The translations under genes were made by a program, and so were the position numbers. Positions 24,890-33,577 of a DNA stretch of 64,000 bases are shown in pieces. The stretch's first letter is position 1; each line of letters begins with the position of its first letter. Source of the stretch: Cellulosimicrobium cellulans (lineage in GTDB: Bacteria; Actinomycetota; Actinomycetes; Actinomycetales; Cellulomonadaceae); assembly GCF_024124905.1 (NCBI RefSeq), contig NZ_JAMXST010000004.1, forward strand, positions 186,001-250,000, written 5' to 3'. The notes beneath the pieces were generated by a model. The model was not told where the DNA came from. It saw nothing but the letters and a program-made list of their open reading frames with translations, and searched no databases.

Positions 24890-26517
24890 CCCATCCAGAC
24901 CTCCAGGCAGACGTCCTCGTCGTCGGCGGCGGGCTCGGCGGCGTCGCCGCCGCGCTCGCGGCCGCGGAGCGGGGCGCCCGCGTCGTCCTCACCGAGGAGC
25001 ACCCGTGGATCGGCGGGCAGCTCACGTCCCAGGCGGTGCCGCCGGACGAGAGCGCGTGGGTCGAGCGCTTCGGCGTGACCGCGCGCTACCGCGCGCTGCG
25101 CGACGGCATCCGCGACGTGTACCGCCGCTCGTACCCGCTCACGGACGCCGCGCGCTCGTGGGACGCCCTCAACCCCGGCGCGGGCTGGGTCTCCAAGCTG
25201 TGCCACGAGCCGCGCGTCGCGGTCGGGGTGCTCGAGGAGATGCTCGCCCCGTGGCGGTCCGCGGGCCGTATCCGTCTCCTGGAGCGCGTGCGCCCGACGG
25301 CGGCGACCACCGACGGCGACCGCGTCACCTCCGTGACGCTCGCCCCGGTCACCGCCGACGCCGCGGGCGCAGCCGTGACGGTGCACGCGGCGTTCGTCGT
25401 CGACGCGACCGAGACGGGCGAGCTCCTGCCGCTCACGGGCACGGAGTACGTCACGGGGTTCGAGTCGAACCGCGAGACCGGGGAGCCGAGCGCGCCGGAC
25501 GAGGCGCAGCCCGACAACGTGCAGGCGCTGAGCGTGTGCTTCGCCGTCGAGCACGTGGACGGCGACCACACGATCGACCGCCCCGAGCGCTACGACTTCT
25601 GGAGCACGTACACCCCGGGCCCGTGGAACGGGCGGCGCATGCTGTCGTGGGAGGCGCCGAACCCGCGCACGCTCGCGATGGACGTGCGGTCCTTCACGCC
25701 GAACCCGGGCGACGACGCACGGGCCGTCGACGCCGACCAGTCGAAGAACCCGGGCGACGGCAACCTGTGGACCTTCCGGCGCATCGCGGCGCGCGACCTG
25801 TTCGCGCCCGGCCACTACGCGAGCGACCTGTGCCTCGTGAACTGGCCGAGCATCGACTACTTCCTCGCGCCGGTGCTCGACGTGCCGCGCGACGTCGAGG
25901 AGGCGCGGATCGCCGACGCCCGTCAGCTCAGTCTGTCGATGCTGTACTGGATGCAGACCGAGGCACCCCGCCCCGACGGCGGGACGGGGTTCCCCGGACT
26001 GCGCCTGCGGCCCGACGTCATGGGCTCGGCCGACGGCCTCGCGCAGGCGGCCTACCACCGCGAGTCCCGCCGCCTGCGCGCGGTGACGACGGTGACCGAG
26101 AACGACGTCTCCTACGCCGTGCGCGGCGACCGGGGTGCGACGCGCTACGACGACTCGGTCGGCGTCGGCATGTACCGGATCGACCTGCACCCCTCGACGG
26201 GCGGCGACACGTACATCGACGTCGCGTCGACGCCGTTCGAGATCCCGCTCGGCGCGCTGCTCCCGCAGCGCGTGACCAACCTGCTCGCGGCCAACAAGAA
26301 CATCGGCACGACGCACATCACCAACGGCTGCTACCGCCTGCACCCGGTCGAGTGGAACATCGGCGAGGCCGCCGGCCACCTCGCGGCCCACTGCCTCGCG
26401 ACCGGGCGCACGCCGCACGCCGTCCAGTCCAAGGCCGACCTGCTCGCCGACTACCAGGACGAGCTCGTCCGGGCCGGCGTCGAGCTGCGCTGGCCCGCCG
26501 AGGCGCACCCCTACTGA
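24886..26517 (+). CDS. FAD-dependent oxidoreductase (FAD_oxidored family)
   Basis: 543 residues, GTG start inside the lacI stop. The FAD-binding Rossmann motif is VVGGGLGGVAAALAAAERG near residues 11-29, followed by WIGGQLTSQAVPPDE, which is the substrate-side signature of the glucose-inhibited-division-like/FAD_oxidored group. Other landmarks are FVVDATETGELLPLTG, ALSVCFAVEHVDGDHTI, and the C-terminal NLLAANKNIGTTHITNG with RLHPVEWNIGEAAGHLAA. No signal peptide, so cytoplasmic. Members in sugar operons have been linked to oxidation of unusual carbohydrates, but no reaction is firmly known to me. Its place between the regulator and the importer indicates that it acts on the imported compound. 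Confidence 0.8.
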   Translation: MTHPDLQADVLVVGGGLGGVAAALAAAERGARVVLTEEHPWIGGQLTSQAVPPDESAWVERFGVTARYRALRDGIRDVYRRSYPLTDAARSWDALNPGAGWVSKLCHEPRVAVGVLEEMLAPWRSAGRIRLLERVRPTAATTDGDRVTSVTLAPVTADAAGAAVTVHAAFVVDATETGELLPLTGTEYVTGFESNRETGEPSAPDEAQPDNVQALSVCFAVEHVDGDHTIDRPERYDFWSTYTPGPWNGRRMLSWEAPNPRTLAMDVRSFTPNPGDDARAVDADQSKNPGDGNLWTFRRIAARDLFAPGHYASDLCLVNWPSIDYFLAPVLDVPRDVEEARIADARQLSLSMLYWMQTEAPRPDGGTGFPGLRLRPDVMGSADGLAQAAYHRESRRLRAVTTVTENDVSYAVRGDRGATRYDDSVGVGMYRIDLHPSTGGDTYIDVASTPFEIPLGALLPQRVTNLLAANKNIGTTHITNGCYRLHPVEWNIGEAAGHLAAHCLATGRTPHAVQSKADLLADYQDELVRAGVELRWPAEAHPY

Positions 26518-26568
26518 CGCGGGCCCCCGCCCGCACCGACACGCCCACCTCAGTCCGAAGGAGAACTG

Positions 26569-27915
26569 ATGACCCCCCTGACCCCGCGCCGTGCACCCCG
26601 CCCGGCCCGCCCCCGACACCGCCTCGTGAGCGCACCCCTGGCCGCCGGCGGCGTCGCGCTCGCCCTCGTCCTCACCGCGTGCTCCGGCGGCGGCGACGAC
26701 GTCGCGGGCGAGCCGAGCACGCCGAGCGAGCCCGTCGAGCTGCGCATGACGGTCTGGACGGCCGACGAGACACAGCTCGCGCAGTTCCAGGAGATCGCCG
26801 ACGCGTACGTCGCCGAGAACCCCGACCTCGTCTCGGGCGTGACGTTCGAGACGATCCCGTTCGAGGACTACACGACGTCCCTCACGACGCAGCTCGCGGG
26901 CGGCAACGCCCCCGACCTCGCATGGATCCTCGAGAGCTACGCGCCCGAGTTCGTCGCGAGCGGCGCCCTCGTGGACGTCGCCCCGAAGCTCCAGGAGACC
27001 GAGGGGTACGAGTTCGACGACCTCCTGGACTCCTCGCTCGCGCTGTGGGAGAAGGACGGCGGCCTCTACGCCTATCCGTTCTCCAACTCGCCGTTCGCGA
27101 TGTTCGTCAACACCGACCAGGTCGCCGCCGCGGGCCAGCCGAACCCGGCCGACCTCGTCGCGTCGGGCGAGTGGACCTACGACCAGGCCCGCGACATCTC
27201 CGCGGCCGCCGCCGCGACGTCGGGCAAGCAGGGGCTCGTCGTGCGCGACTTCGACTTCAAGGTGTGGGAGAACCTGTCGACGATCTGGGACGGCTGGGAC
27301 GCGGCGCCGTGGAGCGAGGACGGCACGCAGTGCACGTTCACCGACCCCGAGATGGTCGACGCGCTCACGTGGGTCCACGACGCGACGTTCGTCGACAAGG
27401 CGATGCCCGGTCCGGGCACGACGGCCGACTTCTTCGCGGGCGACTCCGCGATGACGATCACGCAGATCAGCCGCGCGTCCGCGCTCGACGACTCGTTCGC
27501 GTGGGACGTCGTGCCGCTCCCGGCCGGTCCCGCGGGTCAGCAGAACGTCATCGGCCAGGCGGGCATCGGCGTCTTCGCGGCGGGCGAGCACCCGGACGTC
27601 GCCGCCGACTTCCTGGCGTGGTTCACCAACCCCGAGAACGCCGAGACGCTCGCCGCGTACTTCCCGCCCCCGCGCGAGTCGCTCCTGAACGCGGAGACGC
27701 TCGGCGCGGCGAACCCGAAGCTCAGCGAGACCCAGCTCCAGGCGGTCGTCGTCGACGGCATCCAGGGCGCCGTGACCAAGCCGTCGCACCAGAACTTCGC
27801 CAAGCTGCAGGACACGGTGCGGGCCCAGCTCGACGCGCTGTGGACCGCGGACGCCGACGTCGAGGGCGTGCTCGCCGACACGTGCGCGGCGATCCAGCCC
27901 CTGCTCGAGGACTGA
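26569..27915 (+). CDS. ABC sugar importer, solute-binding lipoprotein
   Basis: 448 residues; ATG with AAGGAGA upstream. Signal peptide with lipobox LTAC (Cys about residue 38) followed by a Gly/Asp/Ser linker, so it is tethered outside the membrane. The body is a family 1 (cluster B/D) extracellular binding protein: ELRMTVWTADETQLAQFQEI, TTQLAGGNAPDLAWI, YAYPFSNSPFAMFVNTDQ, AGIGVFAAGEHPDVAADFL. Aromatic residues that stack on sugars are plentiful (for example TIWDGWDAAPW). The ligand is unknown; oligosaccharide is most likely given its neighbours. Confidence 0.9.
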   Translation: MTPLTPRRAPRPARPRHRLVSAPLAAGGVALALVLTACSGGGDDVAGEPSTPSEPVELRMTVWTADETQLAQFQEIADAYVAENPDLVSGVTFETIPFEDYTTSLTTQLAGGNAPDLAWILESYAPEFVASGALVDVAPKLQETEGYEFDDLLDSSLALWEKDGGLYAYPFSNSPFAMFVNTDQVAAAGQPNPADLVASGEWTYDQARDISAAAAATSGKQGLVVRDFDFKVWENLSTIWDGWDAAPWSEDGTQCTFTDPEMVDALTWVHDATFVDKAMPGPGTTADFFAGDSAMTITQISRASALDDSFAWDVVPLPAGPAGQQNVIGQAGIGVFAAGEHPDVAADFLAWFTNPENAETLAAYFPPPRESLLNAETLGAANPKLSETQLQAVVVDGIQGAVTKPSHQNFAKLQDTVRAQLDALWTADADVEGVLADTCAAIQPLLED

Positions 27916-27917
27916 GC

Positions 27918-28805
27918 GTGGCGTCCTCCGCACTCGCACGACGGGACGCGGCCGTGGGGTACACCATGGTCGCGCCCGCCGTGCTCGGCGCGCTCGCGTT
28001 CGTCGTCGCGCCGCTGGTCGCCGTCGTCTGGTACTCGCTGCACGAGTGGAACGTCCTCGCGAACACGTTCACGTTCGCGGGCGCCGACAACTACGAGCGC
28101 ATGCTCTCCGACCCCGGCCTGCGCGACTCGCTCCTCGCGAGCCTGTGGTTCTCGGTCGGGCTCGTGGTCCTCAACATCTCGCTCGCGCTGCTCCTCGCGG
28201 TGCTGCTCAACCAGAAGCTCCCGGGCACGACGACGTTCCGCACGTTCTTCTTCTCGCCCGTGGTCGTGTCGCTCGTCGCGTGGACGATCGTGTGGAGCTT
28301 CCTGCTCCAGGCGGACGGCGGGATCAACGGGTTCCTGTCGCTGCTCGGCATCGAAGGACCGAACTGGCTGCGCGGCGAGACGACGGCCATGATCTCGGTG
28401 ATCGTCGTCCAGGTGTTCAAGAACGTCGGCCTCAACATGATCCTGTTCCTCGCGGCGCTGCAGGGGGTGCCGGAGGAGGTCCAGGAGGCCGCGCGCCTCG
28501 ACGGCGCGGGCGCGTGGCGGCGCTTCCGGTCGATCACGCTCCCGCTCATCAGCCCGACCGTGCTGCTCGTCTCGATCCTCACGATCGTCGGCTCGCTCGA
28601 GGTGTTCGCCCAGATCGCCGTGCTCACGGGCGGCGGCCCAGGGAACTCGACCACGGTGCTCGTCTACTACCTGTACCAGCAGGCGTTCCGCTTCAACGAC
28701 TTCGGCTACGCGAGCGCGATCTCCGTCCTGCTGTTCGTCATCGTCCTCGTCCTGACACTCGTGCAGTGGCAGACGCGCAAGAGGTGGGTCTTCCATGAAG
28801 TCTGA
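27918..28805 (+). CDS. ABC sugar importer permease (MalF-like)
   Basis: 295 residues with six membrane helices. GTG start 2 bases after the stop of the binding protein. The EAA loop, which docks to the ATPase, is visible as EEVQEAARLDGAGAWRRFRSITLPLISP. The first cytoplasmic residues are short, as in UgpA/LacF-type permeases. No ATPase gene is in the operon, so a shared MsiK-type ATPase elsewhere is expected, which is common in actinobacteria. The 3' end overlaps the next permease by 11 bases. Confidence 0.92.
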   Translation: MASSALARRDAAVGYTMVAPAVLGALAFVVAPLVAVVWYSLHEWNVLANTFTFAGADNYERMLSDPGLRDSLLASLWFSVGLVVLNISLALLLAVLLNQKLPGTTTFRTFFFSPVVVSLVAWTIVWSFLLQADGGINGFLSLLGIEGPNWLRGETTAMISVIVVQVFKNVGLNMILFLAALQGVPEEVQEAARLDGAGAWRRFRSITLPLISPTVLLVSILTIVGSLEVFAQIAVLTGGGPGNSTTVLVYYLYQQAFRFNDFGYASAISVLLFVIVLVLTLVQWQTRKRWVFHEV

Positions 28806-29766
28806 CGTGATGCCCGGCCCGGCCACGCTCCCGGGCGCGGACGCCGACGCTGCCCGGCCCGCGGCGTCGGGCCGGGGCGGCGAGGGCCCGGACGGGGGGC
28901 GGCACGCCCCCGCGCGCCGCGACCGCGCCGCGCGCTCGCGGCGCCGGTGGGGACGCTGGGCGCTCGTGGCGCTGCTGGTCGTGCTGAGCATCCCCTTCGT
29001 GTTCCCCACGTGGTGGATGGCGACGTCGAGCCTCAAGCCGATGAGCGAGATCCTGCGGGCCGTGCCGACGCTGTGGCCGCAGGACCCGTCGTTCGCGGCG
29101 TACGGGGACGTCTTCCGGCTGCAGCCGTTCGCGCAGCAGTACTGGAACAGCCTCTACATCGCGGCGCTCGTCACGGTCGGGACCATCCTCGTGTCCTCGA
29201 TGGCCGGGTACGCGTTCGCGCGGATCCGGTTCCCCGGGGCGAACGCGCTGTTCCTGCTCGTGCTCGTCGGGCTGCTCGTGCCCTCCGAGGTGACGATCGT
29301 CCCGCTGTTCCGGATGGTCAACTCGCTCGGGCTCATCGACACGCACTGGCCGCTCGTGGTCATCCCGATCCTCGGGGCACCCAGCGTCCTCGCGACGTTC
29401 ATCATGCGCCAGTTCTTCCTCGGGCTCCCCGGCGAGCTCGAGGAGGCGGGGCGCATGGACGGCCTCGGGCGGTGGGGGATCTTCTGGCGCATCGCGTTCC
29501 CGCTGTCGCGCTCGGCGATCTCGGCCGTCGCGATCTTCACGTTCCTCAAGTCGTGGAACCTGTACCTCGAGCCGATCGTGTACCTGTCCAGCAAGGACCG
29601 GTTCACGCTCCCGCAGGCGCTCACGCAGTACGTCGACGCCTACGGCGGCCCGATGTGGAACGTCCAGCTCGCCGCGACGACGCTCACGGTCCTGCCGGTC
29701 CTCGCGGTGTTCCTCGTCGCGCAGAAGCAGTTCGTCCAGGGCCTGGCACACACGGGACTGAAGTAG
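28795..29766 (+). CDS. ABC sugar importer permease (MalG-like)
   Basis: 323 residues. A charged, Gly/Ala/Arg-rich cytoplasmic N-terminus of about 55 residues precedes six helices. The EAA loop is LPGELEEAGRMDGLGRWGIFWRIAFPLSRSA read across residues about 210-240. The start overlaps the previous gene, so translation is coupled. It pairs with the MalF-like protein to form the channel. The gene ends 10 bases from the convergent WXG100-like gene and no clear terminator lies between them. Confidence 0.92.
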   Translation: MKSDVMPGPATLPGADADAARPAASGRGGEGPDGGRHAPARRDRAARSRRRWGRWALVALLVVLSIPFVFPTWWMATSSLKPMSEILRAVPTLWPQDPSFAAYGDVFRLQPFAQQYWNSLYIAALVTVGTILVSSMAGYAFARIRFPGANALFLLVLVGLLVPSEVTIVPLFRMVNSLGLIDTHWPLVVIPILGAPSVLATFIMRQFFLGLPGELEEAGRMDGLGRWGIFWRIAFPLSRSAISAVAIFTFLKSWNLYLEPIVYLSSKDRFTLPQALTQYVDAYGGPMWNVQLAATTLTVLPVLAVFLVAQKQFVQGLAHTGLK

Positions 29767-29776
29767 GGGCCGCCGA

Positions 29777-30949
29777 TCAGCCCTGGCCGGGGTACTCGGT
29801 GCGGGTGCGCGTCCCGCCCGCCGTGACGCTCCCGCCGCCGACGACGGGCAGGGGCGTGCCGGCGGAGAACCCGAGTCGCTCCTCCTTCACGACCGTCCCG
29901 CCGGGGGGCGTCGTGACGAGGGAGCTCGGCGGGTTGGGCACGACGTTCCCCTGCGCGTCGTACGTGACCGCGTAGACCCCGGGCCCTCCGACGTCCTGGC
30001 TGCCCGGGATCATCCCGGTCCCCTCGATGCTCGCGCCCGCCTCGCCGCGGACGTAGACGGTCGTGAGACCCGTGCCGTGCTCGACGCGCGTCCCGACGAG
30101 GCCCTCGACGGGTACCTCGGCGCTGCCACCGGCCATGGGCACGATCGCCGCCCCGCCCGAGCCGGTCGCGTAGGCGCCGCCCTCGACGATCGTGGCGTCG
30201 GGGGCGGGGGGCTCGTACGACCCGAGCTGCGGGCCCATGTAGTGCATCGTCTGACGCCGCTGGTAGGCGAGGAACTCGTCGACCTCGTCCTGGGACTGGA
30301 AGGTGTACTCGGTCCCCACGTTGAGCACGGCGCCCCCGGACGCGCTCGCCTGGCCGCCCAGGTTCACGTCGTGCTCGTTCGCGTGGGCCTCGACGTACGG
30401 GGTCGGCGTGCCCGCGCCGACGCCGCCGGTCATGCCGGCGAGCTGCGTGACCCGGAACGTCCCGTCGGAGAGCTCGTCGATGCGGTACTCGACGCCCGCG
30501 GTCCCCTCGAACGGACCGACGCCCCCGCCCTGCTCGTACACGACGTGCTCCGTCGCCACGATCGTGGGCGGCGGCTCCTGCAGCGTCGGCGGTCGAGGGA
30601 TGCCGGGAAGGCTGGGGATCCACGGCGGGTCGGTGCGGCCGCCGCCGGCGCCCCCGGAGCCGCCACCGCCGGAGAACCCGCCGTCCGCGGCGCTCGCGCC
30701 CTCCTGCTGCTCGGCCTGGGTGCGCAGCCGCTGCGCGCCGTCGTCGAGCAGGCCGGACGCCGAGCGCAGGGCCGCCTCCATCTCGCCGTGCCAGCGTGCG
30801 CGCAGGGCGTCCGCGTCCGGACCGGCCCACGGGGTCGCGGTCACGGCGGCACGCAGCGACGCCGTCAGGGCGTCCAGCGCCGCCGCGCGGTCCTGGAAGG
30901 TGTTCGCGAGACCGCGGAGCGCGGCGACGTCGGCGCCGTAGAACGACAT
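29777..30949 (-). CDS. WXG100-like protein with long C-terminal region
   Basis: 390 residues; ATG chosen with AAGGGA 5 bases upstream. Residues 1-85 are a helical hairpin (ADVAALRGLANTFQDRAAAL, TPWAGPDADALRARWHGEM, LLDDGAQRLRTQAEQQ) typical of the WXG100/ESAT-6 superfamily recognised by type VII secretion, although the turn reads W-A-G. A Gly/Ser linker follows (about 100-120), then a Pro-rich stretch, and a region of about 240 residues rich in Gly, Thr and Val with beta-strand repeats (VEYRIDELSDGTFRVTQLAG, VGTEYTFQSQDEVDEF). I do not recognise the last region as a toxin. No type VII secretion genes or immunity gene are nearby. The alternative is a surface or chaperone-like protein. Confidence 0.65.
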   Translation of the reverse strand: MSFYGADVAALRGLANTFQDRAAALDALTASLRAAVTATPWAGPDADALRARWHGEMEAALRSASGLLDDGAQRLRTQAEQQEGASAADGGFSGGGGSGGAGGGRTDPPWIPSLPGIPRPPTLQEPPPTIVATEHVVYEQGGGVGPFEGTAGVEYRIDELSDGTFRVTQLAGMTGGVGAGTPTPYVEAHANEHDVNLGGQASASGGAVLNVGTEYTFQSQDEVDEFLAYQRRQTMHYMGPQLGSYEPPAPDATIVEGGAYATGSGGAAIVPMAGGSAEVPVEGLVGTRVEHGTGLTTVYVRGEAGASIEGTGMIPGSQDVGGPGVYAVTYDAQGNVVPNPPSSLVTTPPGGTVVKEERLGFSAGTPLPVVGGGSVTAGGTRTRTEYPGQG

Positions 30950-31065
30950 GGGATCCCTTGGTCGGACGAGACGGATGCTCCAGCCACCCTCGGACACCTC
31001 GACCGCCGCGGCAAGGGGGAGGGGTCCCCATCGCCGGCGCGGGCACGACGCGGTCGCCCGTCCGA

Positions 31066-31071
31066 CTACCC
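31066..31071 (+). promoter_or_regulatory. -10 hexamer of a leaderless ABC-F transcript
   Basis: TACCCT is followed by 8 bases and then the GTG at 31080. Confidence 0.55.
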
Positions 31072-31079
31072 TCGACGGC

Positions 31080-32954
31080 GTGGCTCACCTTCTCGGCGCC
31101 GACGGCATCTCGCTGACCGTCGGCACCCGCACCCTGCTCGACGACGTCTCGCTCGGCCTCGACGACGGCGACCGCGTCGGCATCGTCGGCCCCAACGGCG
31201 CCGGCAAGTCCACGCTCCTGCGCCTGCTCGCGGGCACGCAGCAGCCCGACGGCGGCCGGGTCACCCGGGTGGGCGGGCTGCGGGTGGGCCTGCTCGACCA
31301 GCGCGACGACGTCGGCACCGGCGCGACGATCCGCGACCTCGTGCACGGCGACGCCGCGACGCACGCCTGGGCGTCGGACGCGAGCGTCCGCACCGTCCAC
31401 GCGGGGCTGCTGGCCGACCTCGACCTCGACGCTCCCGCGGACACGCTGTCGGGCGGGCAGCGGCGCCGCGTCGCGCTCGCGGCCCTCCTCGTCGCCGACC
31501 ACGACGTGCTGTTCCTCGACGAGCCCACGAACCACCTCGACGTCGAGGGCGTCGCGTGGCTCGCCGCGCACCTGGGCGACCGGTTCGCGCGCCCGGGCGC
31601 GAAGGGCGCGCTCGTCGTGGTGACCCACGACCGCTGGTTCCTCGACGCCGTCTGCTCGCGCATGTGGGAGGTGCGTGGCGACGGCTCCGGCGCGGTGGAG
31701 GGCTACGAGGGCGGGTACGCCGCCTACGTGCTCGCGCGCGCCGAGCGCCAGCGCACCGCCGCCGTCGCGGCGGAGAAGCGCGACAACCTGCTGCGCAAGG
31801 AGCTCGCGTGGCTGCGTCGCGGTGCGCCCGCGCGCACGTCGAAGCCCAAGTTCCGCCTCGACGCGGCCGCGGCGCTCATCGCCGACGTGCCGCCCCCGCG
31901 CGACACGCTCGAGCTCACGCGCACCGCGACCAAGCGGCTCGGCAAGGACGTGCTCGACCTGGAGGACGTCACCGTCGCGGTCCCGCGGCGAGGGGCGGCT
32001 GGTGAGGACGCGGGCGAGCGCGTGCTGCTCGACGACGTCACGTGGCGCCTCGGGCCCGGCGACCGGTACGGCGTCGTCGGGGTCAACGGCGCGGGCAAGA
32101 CGACGCTCCTCGCCCTGCTCGCCGGACGGCGCGAGCCCGACGCGGGACGCGTCAAGCGCGGCAAGACGGTCCACGTCGCCGAGCTGTCCCAGGACGTCGG
32201 CGAGCTCGACGACATCGCCGGGTCCCGCGTGATCCAGGTGATCGAGGACGAGAAGCGGTCGGTCGTCGTGGACGGCAAGGAGCTCACGGCGTCCCAGCTC
32301 GTCGAGCGGCTCGGGTTCACGCGCGAGCGGTCGCAGACCCTCGTGCGCGACCTCTCGGGCGGCGAGCGCCGCCGCCTCCAGCTCCTGCGACTGCTCGTCG
32401 CCGAGCCCAACGTGCTCCTGCTCGACGAGCCGACGAACGACCTCGACACCGACACGCTCGCCGCGCTCGAGGACCTGCTCGACGGCTGGCCCGGCACGCT
32501 GATCGTCGTCTCGCACGACCGCTACCTGCTGGAGCGCGTCGCGGACCGCCAGGTCGCGCTGCTCGGGGACGGCAAGGTGCGGGACCTGCCGGGCGGCGTC
32601 GAGCAGTACCTCGAGCTGCGGCGCGCGGCGCTCGCGGGGGCGGGAGCGTCGTCGAGCGGCTTCGCGCCCGCGGCGGGCGCCGGGGCCGACGGCGGCGCGG
32701 ACGGCGCGCAGGACGCGCCCGACCTGGCCGGTCCGAGCGCCGCCGAGGTCCGGGCCGCGAAGAAGGAGATCAACCGCATCGAGCGGAGGCTGTCGAAGAT
32801 CGCCGAGGCCGAGGGCCGCCTGCACGAGAAGATCGCCGCGAACGCGACGGACTTCACCGCGGTCGCGGAGCTCGACGCCGAGCTGCGCGCGCTCGCGGCC
32901 GAGAAGGACGAGCTGGAGGCGGCCTGGCTCGAGGCGGCGGAGGTCGCGGGCTGA
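31080..32954 (+). CDS. ABC-F family ATPase (ribosome-associated)
   Basis: 624 residues with two ABC domains and no membrane segment. First domain: Walker A GPNGAGKST near residue 39, signature LSGGQRRR, Walker B DVLFLDEPTNHLD. Second: VNGAGKTT, signature LSGGERRR, LLLDEPTNDLD, with the conserved switch His in VVSHDRY. The linker between them (about 215-300) is basic and helical, as in Uup. The C-terminus (about 560-620) is a coiled coil beginning at EVRAAKKEINRIERRLSKI, also Uup-like. ABC-F proteins act at the ribosome E site and rescue stalled or antibiotic-bound ribosomes. Uup type is more likely than antibiotic-resistance type because of the C-terminal coil. Confidence 0.88.
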   Translation: MAHLLGADGISLTVGTRTLLDDVSLGLDDGDRVGIVGPNGAGKSTLLRLLAGTQQPDGGRVTRVGGLRVGLLDQRDDVGTGATIRDLVHGDAATHAWASDASVRTVHAGLLADLDLDAPADTLSGGQRRRVALAALLVADHDVLFLDEPTNHLDVEGVAWLAAHLGDRFARPGAKGALVVVTHDRWFLDAVCSRMWEVRGDGSGAVEGYEGGYAAYVLARAERQRTAAVAAEKRDNLLRKELAWLRRGAPARTSKPKFRLDAAAALIADVPPPRDTLELTRTATKRLGKDVLDLEDVTVAVPRRGAAGEDAGERVLLDDVTWRLGPGDRYGVVGVNGAGKTTLLALLAGRREPDAGRVKRGKTVHVAELSQDVGELDDIAGSRVIQVIEDEKRSVVVDGKELTASQLVERLGFTRERSQTLVRDLSGGERRRLQLLRLLVAEPNVLLLDEPTNDLDTDTLAALEDLLDGWPGTLIVVSHDRYLLERVADRQVALLGDGKVRDLPGGVEQYLELRRAALAGAGASSSGFAPAAGAGADGGADGAQDAPDLAGPSAAEVRAAKKEINRIERRLSKIAEAEGRLHEKIAANATDFTAVAELDAELRALAAEKDELEAAWLEAAEVAG

Positions 32955-32973
32955 CGAGTCCGGGCGCCCGCGG

Positions 32974-33459
32974 TCAGCGGCGCAGGAAGCCCATGCGGTC
33001 GTCGGGGTCCACGCGCTGGAGGATCGCGCCCGCGATGGCGTCGAGCTGCTCGACCTGGTCGGGTGTGAGCGCGTCGATCACGTGGTCGCGGACGGTCGCG
33101 ACGTGGCCCGGCGCCGTCGCGACGAGCTTGGTCCACCCGGCGTCGGTGAGGTGCGCGTTGGTGGCGCGCCGGTCCTCGGGGCACGGGACGCGCTCGACGA
33201 GCCCGCGCTTCTCGAGCCGGGCCACGACGTGGGAGAGCCGGGGGAGGGTCGCGTTGGTGGCCCCCGCGAGGTCGGTCATGCGCAGGGTGCGGTCGCGTGC
33301 CTCGGAGAGCATGGCGAGCACGTAGTACTCGAAGTGGCTCAGGTCGGCGTCGCGCCGGAGCTGGGAGTCCAGGACGCCCGGGAGCAGCTCGACCACGGCC
33401 ACGAGCCGCTTCCACGCGTCGAGCTGCCGGTCGTCGAGCCAGCGGGGTTCTGTCGTCAT
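32974..33459 (-). CDS. MarR-family regulator
   Basis: 161 residues; ATG with GGAGGCACC just upstream. The winged helix spans about residues 45-115: FEYYVLAMLSEARDRTLRMTDLA, GATNATLPRLSHVVARLEKRGLVERV, and the wing PCPEDRRATNAHLTDAG with its conserved Asp-Arg. Helices at both ends form the dimer interface. It is divergent from a reductase-like gene, and two copies of one operator-like sequence lie in the gap, so it should repress both itself and that gene until a phenolic or oxidant ligand is bound. Confidence 0.9.
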   Translation of the reverse strand: MTTEPRWLDDRQLDAWKRLVAVVELLPGVLDSQLRRDADLSHFEYYVLAMLSEARDRTLRMTDLAGATNATLPRLSHVVARLEKRGLVERVPCPEDRRATNAHLTDAGWTKLVATAPGHVATVRDHVIDALTPDQVEQLDAIAGAILQRVDPDDRMGFLRR

Positions 33460-33487
33460 GGTGCCTCCTCCGGTGTGACCATCGTAA

Positions 33488-33539
33488 TAGTTGACGCTAC
33501 AAGTTTAGCCCCGTACGGTGATGGTTGTAGCAACAACTA
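33488..33539. promoter_or_regulatory. Paired MarR operators, inverted with respect to each other
   Basis: TAGTTGACGCTACAAG at 33488-33503 and, on the other strand, TAGTTGTTGCTACAAC at 33524-33539 agree at 13 of 16 positions. The second is a clean inverted repeat, GTTGT-AGCA-ACAAC. Their centres are 36 bases apart. They sit in an A+T-rich island between two divergent genes. Confidence 0.7.
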
Positions 33540-33577
33540 AGAGCCGACCGGGCGGCCGGCAGAGGAAGGAAGCCACC

